Positions 1 to 6,539 of a stretch of 35,100 nt of DNA are shown here, piece after piece (the stretch's first letter is position 1; the number at the start of each line of letters is the position of its first letter). This DNA is from Chlamydiia bacterium. GTDB taxonomy: Bacteria; Chlamydiota; Chlamydiia; Chlamydiales; 2-12-FULL-49-11. Both the position numbers and the translations under genes were made by a program. The notes beneath the pieces were generated by a model. The model did not search any database. It saw only the letters and a list, made by a program, of their open reading frames with translations, and was not told the DNA's origin. Where the stretch lies: assembly GCA_022601595.1 (NCBI GenBank), contig JAJACI010000011.1, positions 1 to 35,100 of the forward strand, read 5' to 3'.

Positions 1-1041
1 ATTTATGATGAGATACAAGTTGCAAAAAATCAAAAGTCGCAGATACATCAAACGCTTAAGAAATTAACAACCAAGATGAACCTTGCCTTAACAGGTACTC
101 CTATTGAAAATAGCTTAGGTGAGCTGAAGTCTTTGTTTGATATTGTTCTTCCAAAGTACTTACCTACTGACTCCGAATTCAGAGAAAAATTTGTTATTCC
201 TATTGAAAAAGATAGAAATATCGAAGCGAATAAATTTTTATCAGCCTTGATTAAACCTTTTGTCTTAAGGAGAAAGAAGACAGAGGTACTTGATGATCTT
301 CCTGAAAAAATTGAAGAGATCTCTATCTCTGAGATGCTTCCTAAACAACAAGAGCTGTATACCCAGGTGGCAACACGCTCTAAAGAGATGCTTGCTGAAG
401 AAGATCAGAAACATTTCCATATGCATGTCTTTGCGCTGCTAAACAAGTTAAAGCAGGTATGTAATCATCCGGCGCTGTACCACCAAGATATTGAAAATTA
501 TGAAGAGTACAAGAGCGGAAAATGGGAACTATTTGTGGAGCTACTTGAAGAATCACGCAGAAGTAAACAAAAAGTGGTGGTCTTCACCCAATATCTTGGG
601 ATGATGGATATCTTTGAGAAATATCTTACTAAGCAGGGGATTAAATATTCAGCTATTCGCGGAAGCACCTCTAATAGACGAGAGCAGGTGACCCGTTTCC
701 AAACAGATCCTGAATATGAAGTGTTTGTGGGCTCGTTAAATGCTGCAGGTGTTGGTATCGATTTAACCTCCGCCTCAGTGGTTATCCATTATGATAGATG
801 GTGGAATCCTGCCCGAGAAAATCAGGCAACCGACCGTGTTCACCGAATGGGACAAAGTCGCGGGGTGTCTGTATTTAAATTTGTTACCAAGCACTCTCTA
901 GAGGAACATATCCATAATATCATTGAAAGAAAGGCCAAACTTATTGAAAATATCGTTGGATATGATAGCGAGGATGACTTTAAGAAGCTTGGCAAGGCGG
1001 AGCTCAAGAAGATACTGCAGCAAATCAATGACGACTTATGA
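1..1041 (+). CDS. SNF2-family DEAD-like helicase, C-terminal part (5' end outside window)
   Basis: The frame is open from the first base, so this is the 3' portion of a larger gene; the ATG at 76 is internal. The first codons read YDEIQ, the motif II (DEAQ-like) box, followed by LTGTPIENS (motif III). The helicase C domain follows: VVVFTQY, then RGSTSNRREQ, then AAGVGIDLTSA, WWNPARENQATDRVHRMGQ (motifs V and VI) and the terminal SLEEHI segment. This is the SWI/SNF ATPase core that translocates on double-stranded DNA. Chlamydiae carry such proteins (CT555 and CT708 in C. trachomatis, from memory); the cellular role is not established and may be chromosome remodelling or transcription recycling. 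The stop codon abuts a large inverted repeat that could end transcription. Family assignment is secure; the N-terminal architecture cannot be seen. Confidence 0.95.
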   Translation: MYDEIQVAKNQKSQIHQTLKKLTTKMNLALTGTPIENSLGELKSLFDIVLPKYLPTDSEFREKFVIPIEKDRNIEANKFLSALIKPFVLRRKKTEVLDDLPEKIEEISISEMLPKQQELYTQVATRSKEMLAEEDQKHFHMHVFALLNKLKQVCNHPALYHQDIENYEEYKSGKWELFVELLEESRRSKQKVVVFTQYLGMMDIFEKYLTKQGIKYSAIRGSTSNRREQVTRFQTDPEYEVFVGSLNAAGVGIDLTSASVVIHYDRWWNPARENQATDRVHRMGQSRGVSVFKFVTKHSLEEHIHNIIERKAKLIENIVGYDSEDDFKKLGKAELKKILQQINDDL

Positions 1042-1148
1042 TTTGGAGGTTATTTAAGAGCCTCTTCCACTCGCTGGGATTCTAGAGTGACTTATTCACA
1101 CGTCGAATCCCAGCGAGGAAAGATACCCTTTAAATAACCAACCAAATC
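1040..1148. repeat. 109-bp hairpin-forming inverted repeat between convergent genes
   Basis: Paired arms are seen directly: GATTTGG (1040-1046) with CCAAATC (1142-1148), GGTTATTTAA (1048-1057) with TTAAATAACC (1130-1139), and CTCGCTGGGATTC (1070-1082) with GAATCCCAGCGAG (1105-1117). The segments between are less well paired. It starts at the SNF2 stop codon and ends 12 bp before the stop of the opposing gene. It could be a bidirectional transcription end, although no long T-run follows, or a miniature mobile element. I did not find a second copy in the window. Confidence 0.75.
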
Positions 1149-1160
1149 CATTTGAGCGAA

Positions 1161-1487
1161 TTATTTTGGTCTATTGATAGAGCATTGGTATAATGCGTTT
1201 ATGTAGGTTTGGAAGGTTTGACCAGCATGGGTATTTATTGAATGAGGAGAGGGGGAGCGATTAAATGCTCGTGCGGCGAAAAGTGCGGCTCGGGTTTCAT
1301 CTTGGACAGAATTAGGTGATTTTGCAGTTCTTCCCAATCCTTTAGCTAGTAATTGTATGGCTGTTGTATGGCTATTGTTTGGAGAGCTTTCAAGGAGTTT
1401 TGAGCAGAGGCAATTTCCTAATCGTCTTTCATTAGGGAATATAATAGGGCTGGTACTGGTTGGGGTTGGGCTTGTGGATCGATCCAT
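1161..1487 (-). CDS. hypothetical protein, 108 aa
   Basis: I do not recognise this gene. It is accepted as real because a strong Shine-Dalgarno sequence (AAGGAGA, 6 bases before the ATG) and a good sigma-66/70 type promoter (1520-1548) precede it. The product is 108 residues with a Ser/Thr/Pro-rich N-terminus, two cysteines near residue 26, a basic middle and no membrane segment or signal peptide. It converges on the SNF2 gene across the 1040-1148 hairpin and diverges from the membrane protein at 1640. A short soluble protein of this kind may be a lineage-specific effector or regulator, but nothing in it proves that. Confidence 0.55.
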   Translation of the reverse strand: MDRSTSPTPTSTSPIIFPNERRLGNCLCSKLLESSPNNSHTTAIQLLAKGLGRTAKSPNSVQDETRAALFAARAFNRSPSPHSINTHAGQTFQTYINALYQCSINRPK

Positions 1488-1519
1488 TAGGGTCTCCTTT
1501 TGTTTATTTTAGCGTCGGG

Positions 1520-1548
1520 AGTATAGGTTTTTGGTTTCTTTTTATCAA
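1520..1548 (-). promoter_or_regulatory. promoter for the 108-aa gene (TTGATA-17-TATACT)
   Basis: Read on the minus strand, TTGATA (1548-1543) and TATACT (1525-1520) are separated by 17 bp. The -10 box lies about 30 bp upstream of the ATG at 1487. Confidence 0.55.
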
Positions 1549-1582
1549 CCCTAATAAATCTGAATAAAAAATGTGTATTTTA

Positions 1583-1611
1583 TTTAAAGAAAAGATGTGT
1601 TTATATATAAT
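1583..1611 (+). promoter_or_regulatory. promoter for the 293-aa membrane protein (TTTAAA-17-TATAAT)
   Basis: TTTAAA at 1583-1588 and a perfect TATAAT at 1606-1611 with 17 bp between. The predicted start lies about 20 bp before the AAGAAAGGAGA ribosome binding site of the gene at 1640. The surroundings are very AT-rich, so the -35 box is the weaker call. Confidence 0.45.
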
Positions 1612-1639
1612 ATATGAAAATTAAGAAAGGAGAATAGAT

Positions 1640-2521
1640 ATGTCAGCATCAAAAATTTATGCTAGCCCGGACACGGTCCGAGCCCCAGCCCTACCGAAAA
1701 AGAGATCTAAGGGTCTTAAGGTTTATATTGCTAATATTAATGCTATTCCTGGATTAGTTGGTCCACTGATACATTACATGCTTCCAACAGATTATATTGC
1801 TAAAAGTGGTGATTTTTTGGCCCGAAAGAGCGGAGCTAAGGTATCCAAATTTGTAAATTATTTTTTAACAGTACTATTGGTTGTTTGTGTGCGCGAATCA
1901 TTTATATCTTTACGTGGTCGTGTGACTATCCAGCAGGATATGGATAAAGAGAAGTTTGACAACAAACCGAAAACTATAAAGGCTTTACAATCTAAGATTA
2001 ATGAGGAATTAGGTGACGTAGAGACTTTAAAAGAGGAATTGAAGGGTTTAGAAAATGGTAATACTATAAAGGATTTAAAATCTAAGATTGAGCAAGGATT
2101 AGATTACGTAGAGACATTAAAAAAGGAATTGGCTGATTTAGAAAAGCATACAACTAGATCTATTACGACCCTGTATATTAATGGATTATCGGAAGTAATA
2201 AGTAATGGCTTAATAGTTTTCCCGGCACTCTCTATGGTAGATAGTCTTTTGTTTAAAGGAAAACATAAAATACCTACTTATAGTAATTATATAGCAAATC
2301 CAAAATATTACGCGACTTTAGCATCACTTAGTCTTCTGCAAAATCCGTTTGATACTACGGTTATTGATGAAGATTCTGATAATACTACGATTGTTGATGA
2401 AATTTCTGATGTAAAGAGTCTTATTCCAAAAATAGTATTAGCAGTAGCTGCTGTATTTGTTTGGCAAGTATCTATGAATGTATTAGGGTTCCATGCTAGA
2501 AAATTATTAAAAAATGTTTAG
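1640..2521 (+). CDS. membrane protein with duplicated coiled-coil insert, 293 aa
   Basis: I do not recognise the family. The ATG at 1640 follows AAAGGAGA at ideal distance. Visible parts: a basic N-terminus (KKRSKGLK), a hydrophobic stretch at about residues 72-86, a charged coiled-coil at 112-171 built of two near-identical 30-residue units (TIKxLxSKIxxxLxxVETL pattern), a second hydrophobic stretch at about 176-200, and a third near 263-281. A coiled coil set between membrane segments suggests a membrane protein exposing a helical hairpin, a layout compatible with inclusion-membrane or host-interaction proteins. No bilobed Inc-type hydrophobic domain is evident. It has its own promoter and no clear terminator before the repeat at 2590. 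Confidence 0.7.
   Translation: MSASKIYASPDTVRAPALPKKRSKGLKVYIANINAIPGLVGPLIHYMLPTDYIAKSGDFLARKSGAKVSKFVNYFLTVLLVVCVRESFISLRGRVTIQQDMDKEKFDNKPKTIKALQSKINEELGDVETLKEELKGLENGNTIKDLKSKIEQGLDYVETLKKELADLEKHTTRSITTLYINGLSEVISNGLIVFPALSMVDSLLFKGKHKIPTYSNYIANPKYYATLASLSLLQNPFDTTVIDEDSDNTTIVDEISDVKSLIPKIVLAVAAVFVWQVSMNVLGFHARKLLKNV
1973..2152 (+). repeat. 90-bp tandem duplication inside the 293-aa membrane protein gene
   Basis: Two in-frame 90-bp units (1973-2062 and 2063-2152) both begin ACTATAAAGG and share CTAAGATT, ACGTAGAGAC and AGGAATTG at matching offsets. Each encodes 30 residues of coiled coil. The similarity at DNA level implies a fairly recent duplication. Confidence 0.8.
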
Positions 2522-2589
2522 AAATAGATTTTTTAAAATAAATTTTACCTCATGTTAAATCTAAAAATCACAATATATAGGTCTCCTTA

Positions 2590-2751
2590 AGGAGACTCTG
2601 AAAAACGAGCAGTTTTATAATTTTCCAAATTTCTTATCCATTCTATTTTTCGTGGCGCCCCATCCCGACAGGGATGCCGCTTACTCCAAAATAGAATGTA
2701 TTTCAAAAAATCTGAAGAAATTCTAAAAAGTGCAGTTTATCAGAGTCTCCT
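2590..2751. mobile_element. MITE-like element with 12-bp perfect terminal inverted repeats
   Basis: AGGAGACTCTGA at 2590-2601 is exactly mirrored by TCAGAGTCTCCT at 2740-2751. Inside are further nested palindromes: CATTCTATTTT with AAAATAGAATG, and CATCCC-GACA-GGGATG at the centre. There is no coding capacity. The left end also lies in the 16-bp palindrome GTCTCCTTAAGGAGAC (2581-2596). A deleted relative lies at 33781-33823, which supports a dispersed repeat family. It fills the 286-bp gap before der. Confidence 0.7.
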
Positions 2752-2770
2752 AAAACTGCTATGCTTTAAA

Positions 2771-2799
2771 TTGTAGTTTAATCGGAAACGGTGTATCAT
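2771..2799 (+). promoter_or_regulatory. candidate der promoter (TTGTAG-17-TATCAT)
   Basis: TTGTAG at 2771-2776 and TATCAT at 2794-2799 with a 17-bp spacer. The expected start point falls at about 2805-2807, immediately before the ATG at 2808. No Shine-Dalgarno sequence lies upstream of that ATG, so the transcript may be leaderless. Confidence 0.4.
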
Positions 2800-2807
2800 A
2801 GTTGTCT

Positions 2808-4124
2808 ATGGAAAGTAAAAAATTTAAAATTGCTATTGTTGGGCGCCCAAACGTGGGTAAATCACATTTGTTTAACCGCATTACTGGTGGACGAAAATCT
2901 ATTGTAGAAGATGTTCCTGGGGTAACAAGAGACAGGCTCTATACGGAATCAGAGTTTTTTGGAAAAAAGGCTATTTTTATTGATACAGGCGGAATTGCAA
3001 GTGATAATGAGGGGATGTTTTCAAAATCCATTCGTATTCAAGCGCAGATGGCAATAGAGGAATGTGATGCTATCATCTTTGTAGTAGATGGTCTTGCCGG
3101 TATTACGGCCCATGATGAGGATGTGCTTGCCCTTTTACGAAGAACCAATAAGCATGTAGCTTTAGCTATCAATAAGATGGATTTAGAAAAGCAGAGGGGT
3201 GATTTTTCAGAGTATTATAGCCTAGGGCTCGAGCATATTTTCCCGGTATCATCCATGCATGGCGATGGTGTAGCAGATTTATTAGAGCATTTATGTAGCA
3301 TTACCCCTGATAATCAAGAGGAAGATCTTGTGATGCCGCCGCGTGTTGCAATTATTGGCCGTCCTAATGTAGGAAAATCGACTATACTAAACAAGCTACT
3401 TGGAAAAGAGCGATCGCTTGTAAGTGAAATAGCAGGTACCACCCTTGATTCTGTAGACAGTCAGATTAATGGCGTTTGCTTTATTGACACAGCAGGTATT
3501 AAAAGAAAGCAAAAAGAGATGGAGACGGTAGAAAAATATGCGCGCATTAGAACGGTAAATGCAATTAAACGTGCAGAAATTTGTCTCCTTGTATTAGATG
3601 CAACAGCAGGAATTACCGCGCAAGATAAGAAGATCTTTACAGAAATTGTAGAAGAGAAGAAGGGGTGTATTTTTTATATCAACAAATGGGATCTTATTGA
3701 AAATACGCAGAAAGAGCATCTTATGCGCCGTATGAAAGAAATTCTTCCAGAAGCAAAATACCTTCCTTGTCTTGTTGGCTCTGCTTTGAAAGATAAAGAG
3801 TTAAAAGGTCTTTTTGAAATGATTCAAAGAGTACATGGAAATTATCATAGACGTATTACTACCGGTCAGCTAAATGCCTTTATGGAACGTGTTGTACAAG
3901 AAAATGCCCCTCCTATTATTGGCACACGCCGCCTTCGCATATATTACCTAACCCAAGGCGGTACCGCTCCTCCCAATTTCATCCTCTTTGTAAACTACCC
4001 AGATCTTATGCCTCATTCCTATAAAAGGTATCTGCATAATAGATTCAAAGAAGCCTATGACTTTTTAGGTATCCCTTTAACCTTTTATCTAAAAGCTAAG
4101 GCTAAAAAGAAAGCCAGGAAATAA
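2808..4124 (+). CDS. der: ribosome biogenesis GTPase Der (EngA)
   Basis: Der is a tandem GTPase needed for maturation of the 50S ribosomal subunit. Both G domains are visible. The first has GRPNVGKS (residues 12-19), DTGG, NKMD and VSS. The second has GRPNVGKST near residue 180, DTAG, NKWD and GSA. A C-terminal KH-like domain ends in a Lys-rich tail (KAKAKKKARK). The length of 438 aa is normal for the family. The residue after GKS in the first P-loop is His, where Ser or Thr is usual. The ATG at 2808 is preferred; an in-frame TTG lies two codons upstream at 2802. In C. trachomatis the gene lies near pcnB, clpX, clpP and tig (from memory); here der and clpXP-tig lie on opposite sides of the T3SS block. 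Confidence 0.97.
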   Translation: MESKKFKIAIVGRPNVGKSHLFNRITGGRKSIVEDVPGVTRDRLYTESEFFGKKAIFIDTGGIASDNEGMFSKSIRIQAQMAIEECDAIIFVVDGLAGITAHDEDVLALLRRTNKHVALAINKMDLEKQRGDFSEYYSLGLEHIFPVSSMHGDGVADLLEHLCSITPDNQEEDLVMPPRVAIIGRPNVGKSTILNKLLGKERSLVSEIAGTTLDSVDSQINGVCFIDTAGIKRKQKEMETVEKYARIRTVNAIKRAEICLLVLDATAGITAQDKKIFTEIVEEKKGCIFYINKWDLIENTQKEHLMRRMKEILPEAKYLPCLVGSALKDKELKGLFEMIQRVHGNYHRRITTGQLNAFMERVVQENAPPIIGTRRLRIYYLTQGGTAPPNFILFVNYPDLMPHSYKRYLHNRFKEAYDFLGIPLTFYLKAKAKKKARK

Positions 4125-4164
4125 ACTTTTTATTTGTCTTGCCTATAGGATCAGTCCTAAAACC

Positions 4165-4193
4165 TTGACATAATCATAGTAAGATGTTAATCT
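4165..4193 (+). promoter_or_regulatory. promoter for the 121-aa gene (TTGACA-17-TAATCT)
   Basis: A consensus TTGACA at 4165-4170, 17 bp, then TAATCT at 4188-4193. It lies in the gap after der and about 30 bp before the ATG at 4225, so the small gene is probably transcribed on its own. Confidence 0.55.
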
Positions 4194-4224
4194 CTTTTTT
4201 ATTAACAATGGGTTCTTAATTATT

Positions 4225-4590
4225 ATGGATAATGTATCACAAATTTTAAAGAGTACAGGAAATATTGTATTAAACACTTTAGCTATAGTCGGTGCTGCAA
4301 GAGTAGTAGCTCATCCTCTATTACGCCGTTTTGATTTAGTAGATGCTATACCAAATTTTCCTGTAATGAGAGCTACTAAGCGAGAAAAATTAATAGATGC
4401 TCTCTATGCTGTTTTTCGTATACGTCCTATAGTGAATGCTATTATGTTCCAGGTAGCAGCATGTGCCATTGCTAGTAGATATGGTCATGGAAAAAGTTTG
4501 GCATATTTCTGTGTTAGATTTGATGCTGCTGTTATAGGTGCACAGACTTGTAAAAATGTTTGTGATTTTATTTCTACAAAAAAATCATAA
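4225..4590 (+). CDS. small putative membrane protein, 121 aa
   Basis: I do not recognise the family. The product is 121 residues with two moderately hydrophobic stretches, about residues 14-31 and 70-86, separated by a basic amphipathic region, and four cysteines in the C-terminal half. No signal peptide cleavage site is evident. It has its own TTGACA promoter, but the ribosome binding site is poor (no clear purine run before the ATG). The gene ends 8 bp before a MITE-like element. Its position between der and the repeat-bracketed YidD pair says nothing about its role. It could be an inner-membrane or inclusion-associated protein. Confidence 0.55.
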   Translation: MDNVSQILKSTGNIVLNTLAIVGAARVVAHPLLRRFDLVDAIPNFPVMRATKREKLIDALYAVFRIRPIVNAIMFQVAACAIASRYGHGKSLAYFCVRFDAAVIGAQTCKNVCDFISTKKS

Positions 4591-4598
4591 TTTCTTTG

Positions 4599-4755
4599 TA
4601 TAGTCGTTAGCGTTTCATATGGCGTGCTGTTCAATGAATTTTTGAGGGAATTTTGGGGCGTTTAGCGAGCTAATATTATAAATATTAGCAAGATGCATTT
4701 ATCAAAAAGCTACAAAAATTTGCTTAGTGCGTCATAAGAAAAGGTAATGGCTATA
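4599..4755 (+). mobile_element. MITE-like element, copy 1 (157 bp)
   Basis: This copy has imperfect terminal inverted repeats of about 23 bp, starting TATAGTCGTTAGCG and ending GGTAATGGCTATA. Most of its length matches the copy at 6244-6402 in the same orientation, including CATATGGCGT, TGAATTTTTGAGGGAATTTT and the run GATGCATTTATCAAAAAGCT. A small internal hairpin (GCTAATAT...ATATTAGC) is present in both. No ORF. Together the copies bracket the two minus-strand genes between them. Confidence 0.8.
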
Positions 4756-4774
4756 TGGGGCAGTCTCCTATATT

Positions 4775-5158
4775 TTAGTAGGTGGGATCCCATTTATATT
4801 TTACGCCATCGATCTCTCTTGTGCGGTATACCCACGGATCGCTATTTTCACGTAAGAGTCTGTCGAATCCCTTGAGCGATCCTTTGATAAATCCGTATCT
4901 TCTGATAGCAAGCAGCATATATCTTGAGCTGGTGGGCCGAAAATGGCTGCGCGGGCCATCTACGGGGCTGAGGACATTTTGGTGGAAGAGGATAATCTTC
5001 TCGGAGACTTTTCCCAGCGGATCGTATCTTTTCTTAGGAGCGATCCAAAAGCTTTTTCTTTTAATCATATCCGTATCTTTTCCCCACGGCAAATGATAAC
5101 CGGGAGCGGCAAGGAGATGCATGGAGCATAGGATGATGGGAAATGTTTTAAAAACCAT
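4775..5158 (-). CDS. YidD-like protein with signal peptide
   Basis: The core of this 127-aa protein matches the YidD family (membrane protein insertion efficiency factor): FHQNVLSPVDGPRSHFRPTS, then RYMLLAIRRYGFIKG, then the RLLR segment. Classical YidD is a short, cytosolic-face membrane-associated protein working beside YidC. This one differs in two ways. It has a hydrophobic N-terminus resembling a signal peptide (residues 1-18, ending LLAAPG), and the usual family cysteines are replaced by His and Ser in SHFRPTSS. It may therefore act in the periplasm and not with YidC. The start overlaps the upstream gene by 11 bp, implying translational coupling. The end lies 20 bp from a MITE-like element. 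Confidence 0.75.
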   Translation of the reverse strand: MVFKTFPIILCSMHLLAAPGYHLPWGKDTDMIKRKSFWIAPKKRYDPLGKVSEKIILFHQNVLSPVDGPRSHFRPTSSRYMLLAIRRYGFIKGSLKGFDRLLRENSDPWVYRTREIDGVKYKWDPTY

Positions 5159-6221
5159 GGCGCAACATTAATACTGGGTAGAGTTTATGATCGCGCATGC
5201 GGTAATGCGCCGCTTTTTCAAACATCCTTTTATTGTAAAATTCGGCCTCCTCTTTAGCGCCATATATTCCTCCTAAATACCACCCTGATTCGAAACTTAT
5301 GGTGAGCATGGCAGCAGGAATATTATCATTTCTAAAGAAATAGTAGATGGCACCGGCGGTAAAACCATTGAGCATAAGGGCTGTCAGCGCTGACTGTTTT
5401 TGCCCAAGATATAGATAGCCAAGGCCGGGGAGTAGTGCATTTAAGCCAGCAGCTACATAGGGCCTCTTCTTTTGGTACTTGTATTCATTGAAGATAGAGC
5501 TCTCCGCCTCCCTGCATTCTTTTAGATGATATAGCGCCTGCAGCTTATCTTCTGATAAGGCATGTAGCTGTTCATCCACTTCCATCTCCCCAAGAGTTTC
5601 CTTAAAAAACCCATCATCTAAAGAGGTCTCTAGACTAGCAATAGATGTTTCGATACTATGGTCATCTAAATCTTTTTTGATAAGATCAATATTTCCAGTG
5701 AGAATAGCATTTCCAATATCAAGCTTCTTCTTTTCAAAAGGAAAATATTTATCCATTATCTTTAGCATAAAAGAGGCGCGCTCTTCTTTTTTCTCATTTT
5801 TTAAGGAGTCATATAAAATAACAAGCAGATCATGAAAAGCTGGAAAGGCAGGTTCAATATTGGCAAGGAGGGAGTTGTCAAAATACCTTATCGAGTCATC
5901 ATACTTACCGCCCAAATAATAGGCATTGATTATCTGATAGTCAATTTCTCTCCGTCTTGTAAGCTGATCATCGCCAATTAAAATAGAGGCTCTTTTAAGT
6001 GCTGTGATCGCCTGATAAAGATCAAGATCTTTAGCAAAATGCACCCCTATTAAATACTCTTTGCCCCAATCGGTCTTTTTCTCATCATCATTTAACTTAG
6101 GAAAAATAGAGCGCATCTGCTGCAGGTACCTGTCATGAACGCAGTACCCAAGAACGGGATCAAGCACCTCCTCGCCATATAAGGAGAAGAGCGAAAGGAA
6201 AAGAAAAAAAACAAAGCGCAT
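5148..6221 (-). CDS. signal-peptide protein with helical repeats and C-terminal membrane region
   Basis: The ATG at 6221 is chosen because AAAAGG sits 6 bases upstream; an in-frame TTG lies two codons before it. The product is 357 aa. It begins with a clear signal peptide (MRFVFFLFLSLFSLYGEE). The middle is helical and TPR-like (DLYQAITALKRAS, NAYYLGGKYDDSIRYF). A C-terminal region from about residue 257 has GLNALLPGLGYLYLGQKQSA, reminiscent of the PGxGYxYLGQ motif of TM2-type membrane proteins, and two further hydrophobic segments. It is coupled to the yidD-like gene by an 11-bp overlap, so the two probably act together at the envelope. I do not know its function. MITE-like copies flank the pair. 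Confidence 0.8.
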   Translation of the reverse strand: MRFVFFLFLSLFSLYGEEVLDPVLGYCVHDRYLQQMRSIFPKLNDDEKKTDWGKEYLIGVHFAKDLDLYQAITALKRASILIGDDQLTRRREIDYQIINAYYLGGKYDDSIRYFDNSLLANIEPAFPAFHDLLVILYDSLKNEKKEERASFMLKIMDKYFPFEKKKLDIGNAILTGNIDLIKKDLDDHSIETSIASLETSLDDGFFKETLGEMEVDEQLHALSEDKLQALYHLKECREAESSIFNEYKYQKKRPYVAAGLNALLPGLGYLYLGQKQSALTALMLNGFTAGAIYYFFRNDNIPAAMLTISFESGWYLGGIYGAKEEAEFYNKRMFEKAAHYRMRDHKLYPVLMLRHGF

Positions 6222-6243
6222 AAGCAACCTTTTGAAAATTTTT

Positions 6244-6402
6244 TATAGTCGCTAGCGTTTCATATGGCGTACTGTTCAATGAATTTTTGAGGGAATTTTG
6301 ATTCATTCAGCGAGCTAATATTTTAAATATTAGTGAGATGCATTTATCAAAAAGCTACAAAAATTTGCAGAAGATATGTCATAAGAAACGGTAATGACTA
6401 TA
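6244..6402 (+). mobile_element. MITE-like element, copy 2 (159 bp)
   Basis: The ends are TATAGTCGCTAGCGTTTC and, mirrored, GAAACGGTAATGACTATA; the 23-bp termini pair at about 19 positions. The interior is closely similar to copy 1 at 4599-4755. Direct orientation of both copies with two genes between them resembles a composite cassette. No transposase is present, so movement would need one supplied elsewhere. Confidence 0.8.
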
Positions 6403-6471
6403 GTATAACTCTATTTATTTTTGCTGTCTACGGCACGAGGCTGTAAAAAGTTCTTGAACCTTATTTATGGT

Positions 6472-6506
6472 AAAAATAATTTGGTTACTACAATTGTAGT
6501 AACCAA
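6472..6506 (-). terminator. rho-independent terminator of sctC
   Basis: A perfect 26-bp palindrome occupies 6481-6506 (half-site TTGGTTACTACAA). On the minus strand it is followed by ATTATTTTT (6480-6472). It lies 33 bp beyond the sctC stop codon and closes the secretin transcript. Confidence 0.7.
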
Positions 6507-6539
6507 GAGAAGCAATACTAAAGGCGCATCTGCTATGGA

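Noticed and set aside
4782..5131. Two plus-strand frames opposite the YidD-like gene
   Set aside because: They overlap a recognisable YidD core on the other strand and have no ribosome binding site.
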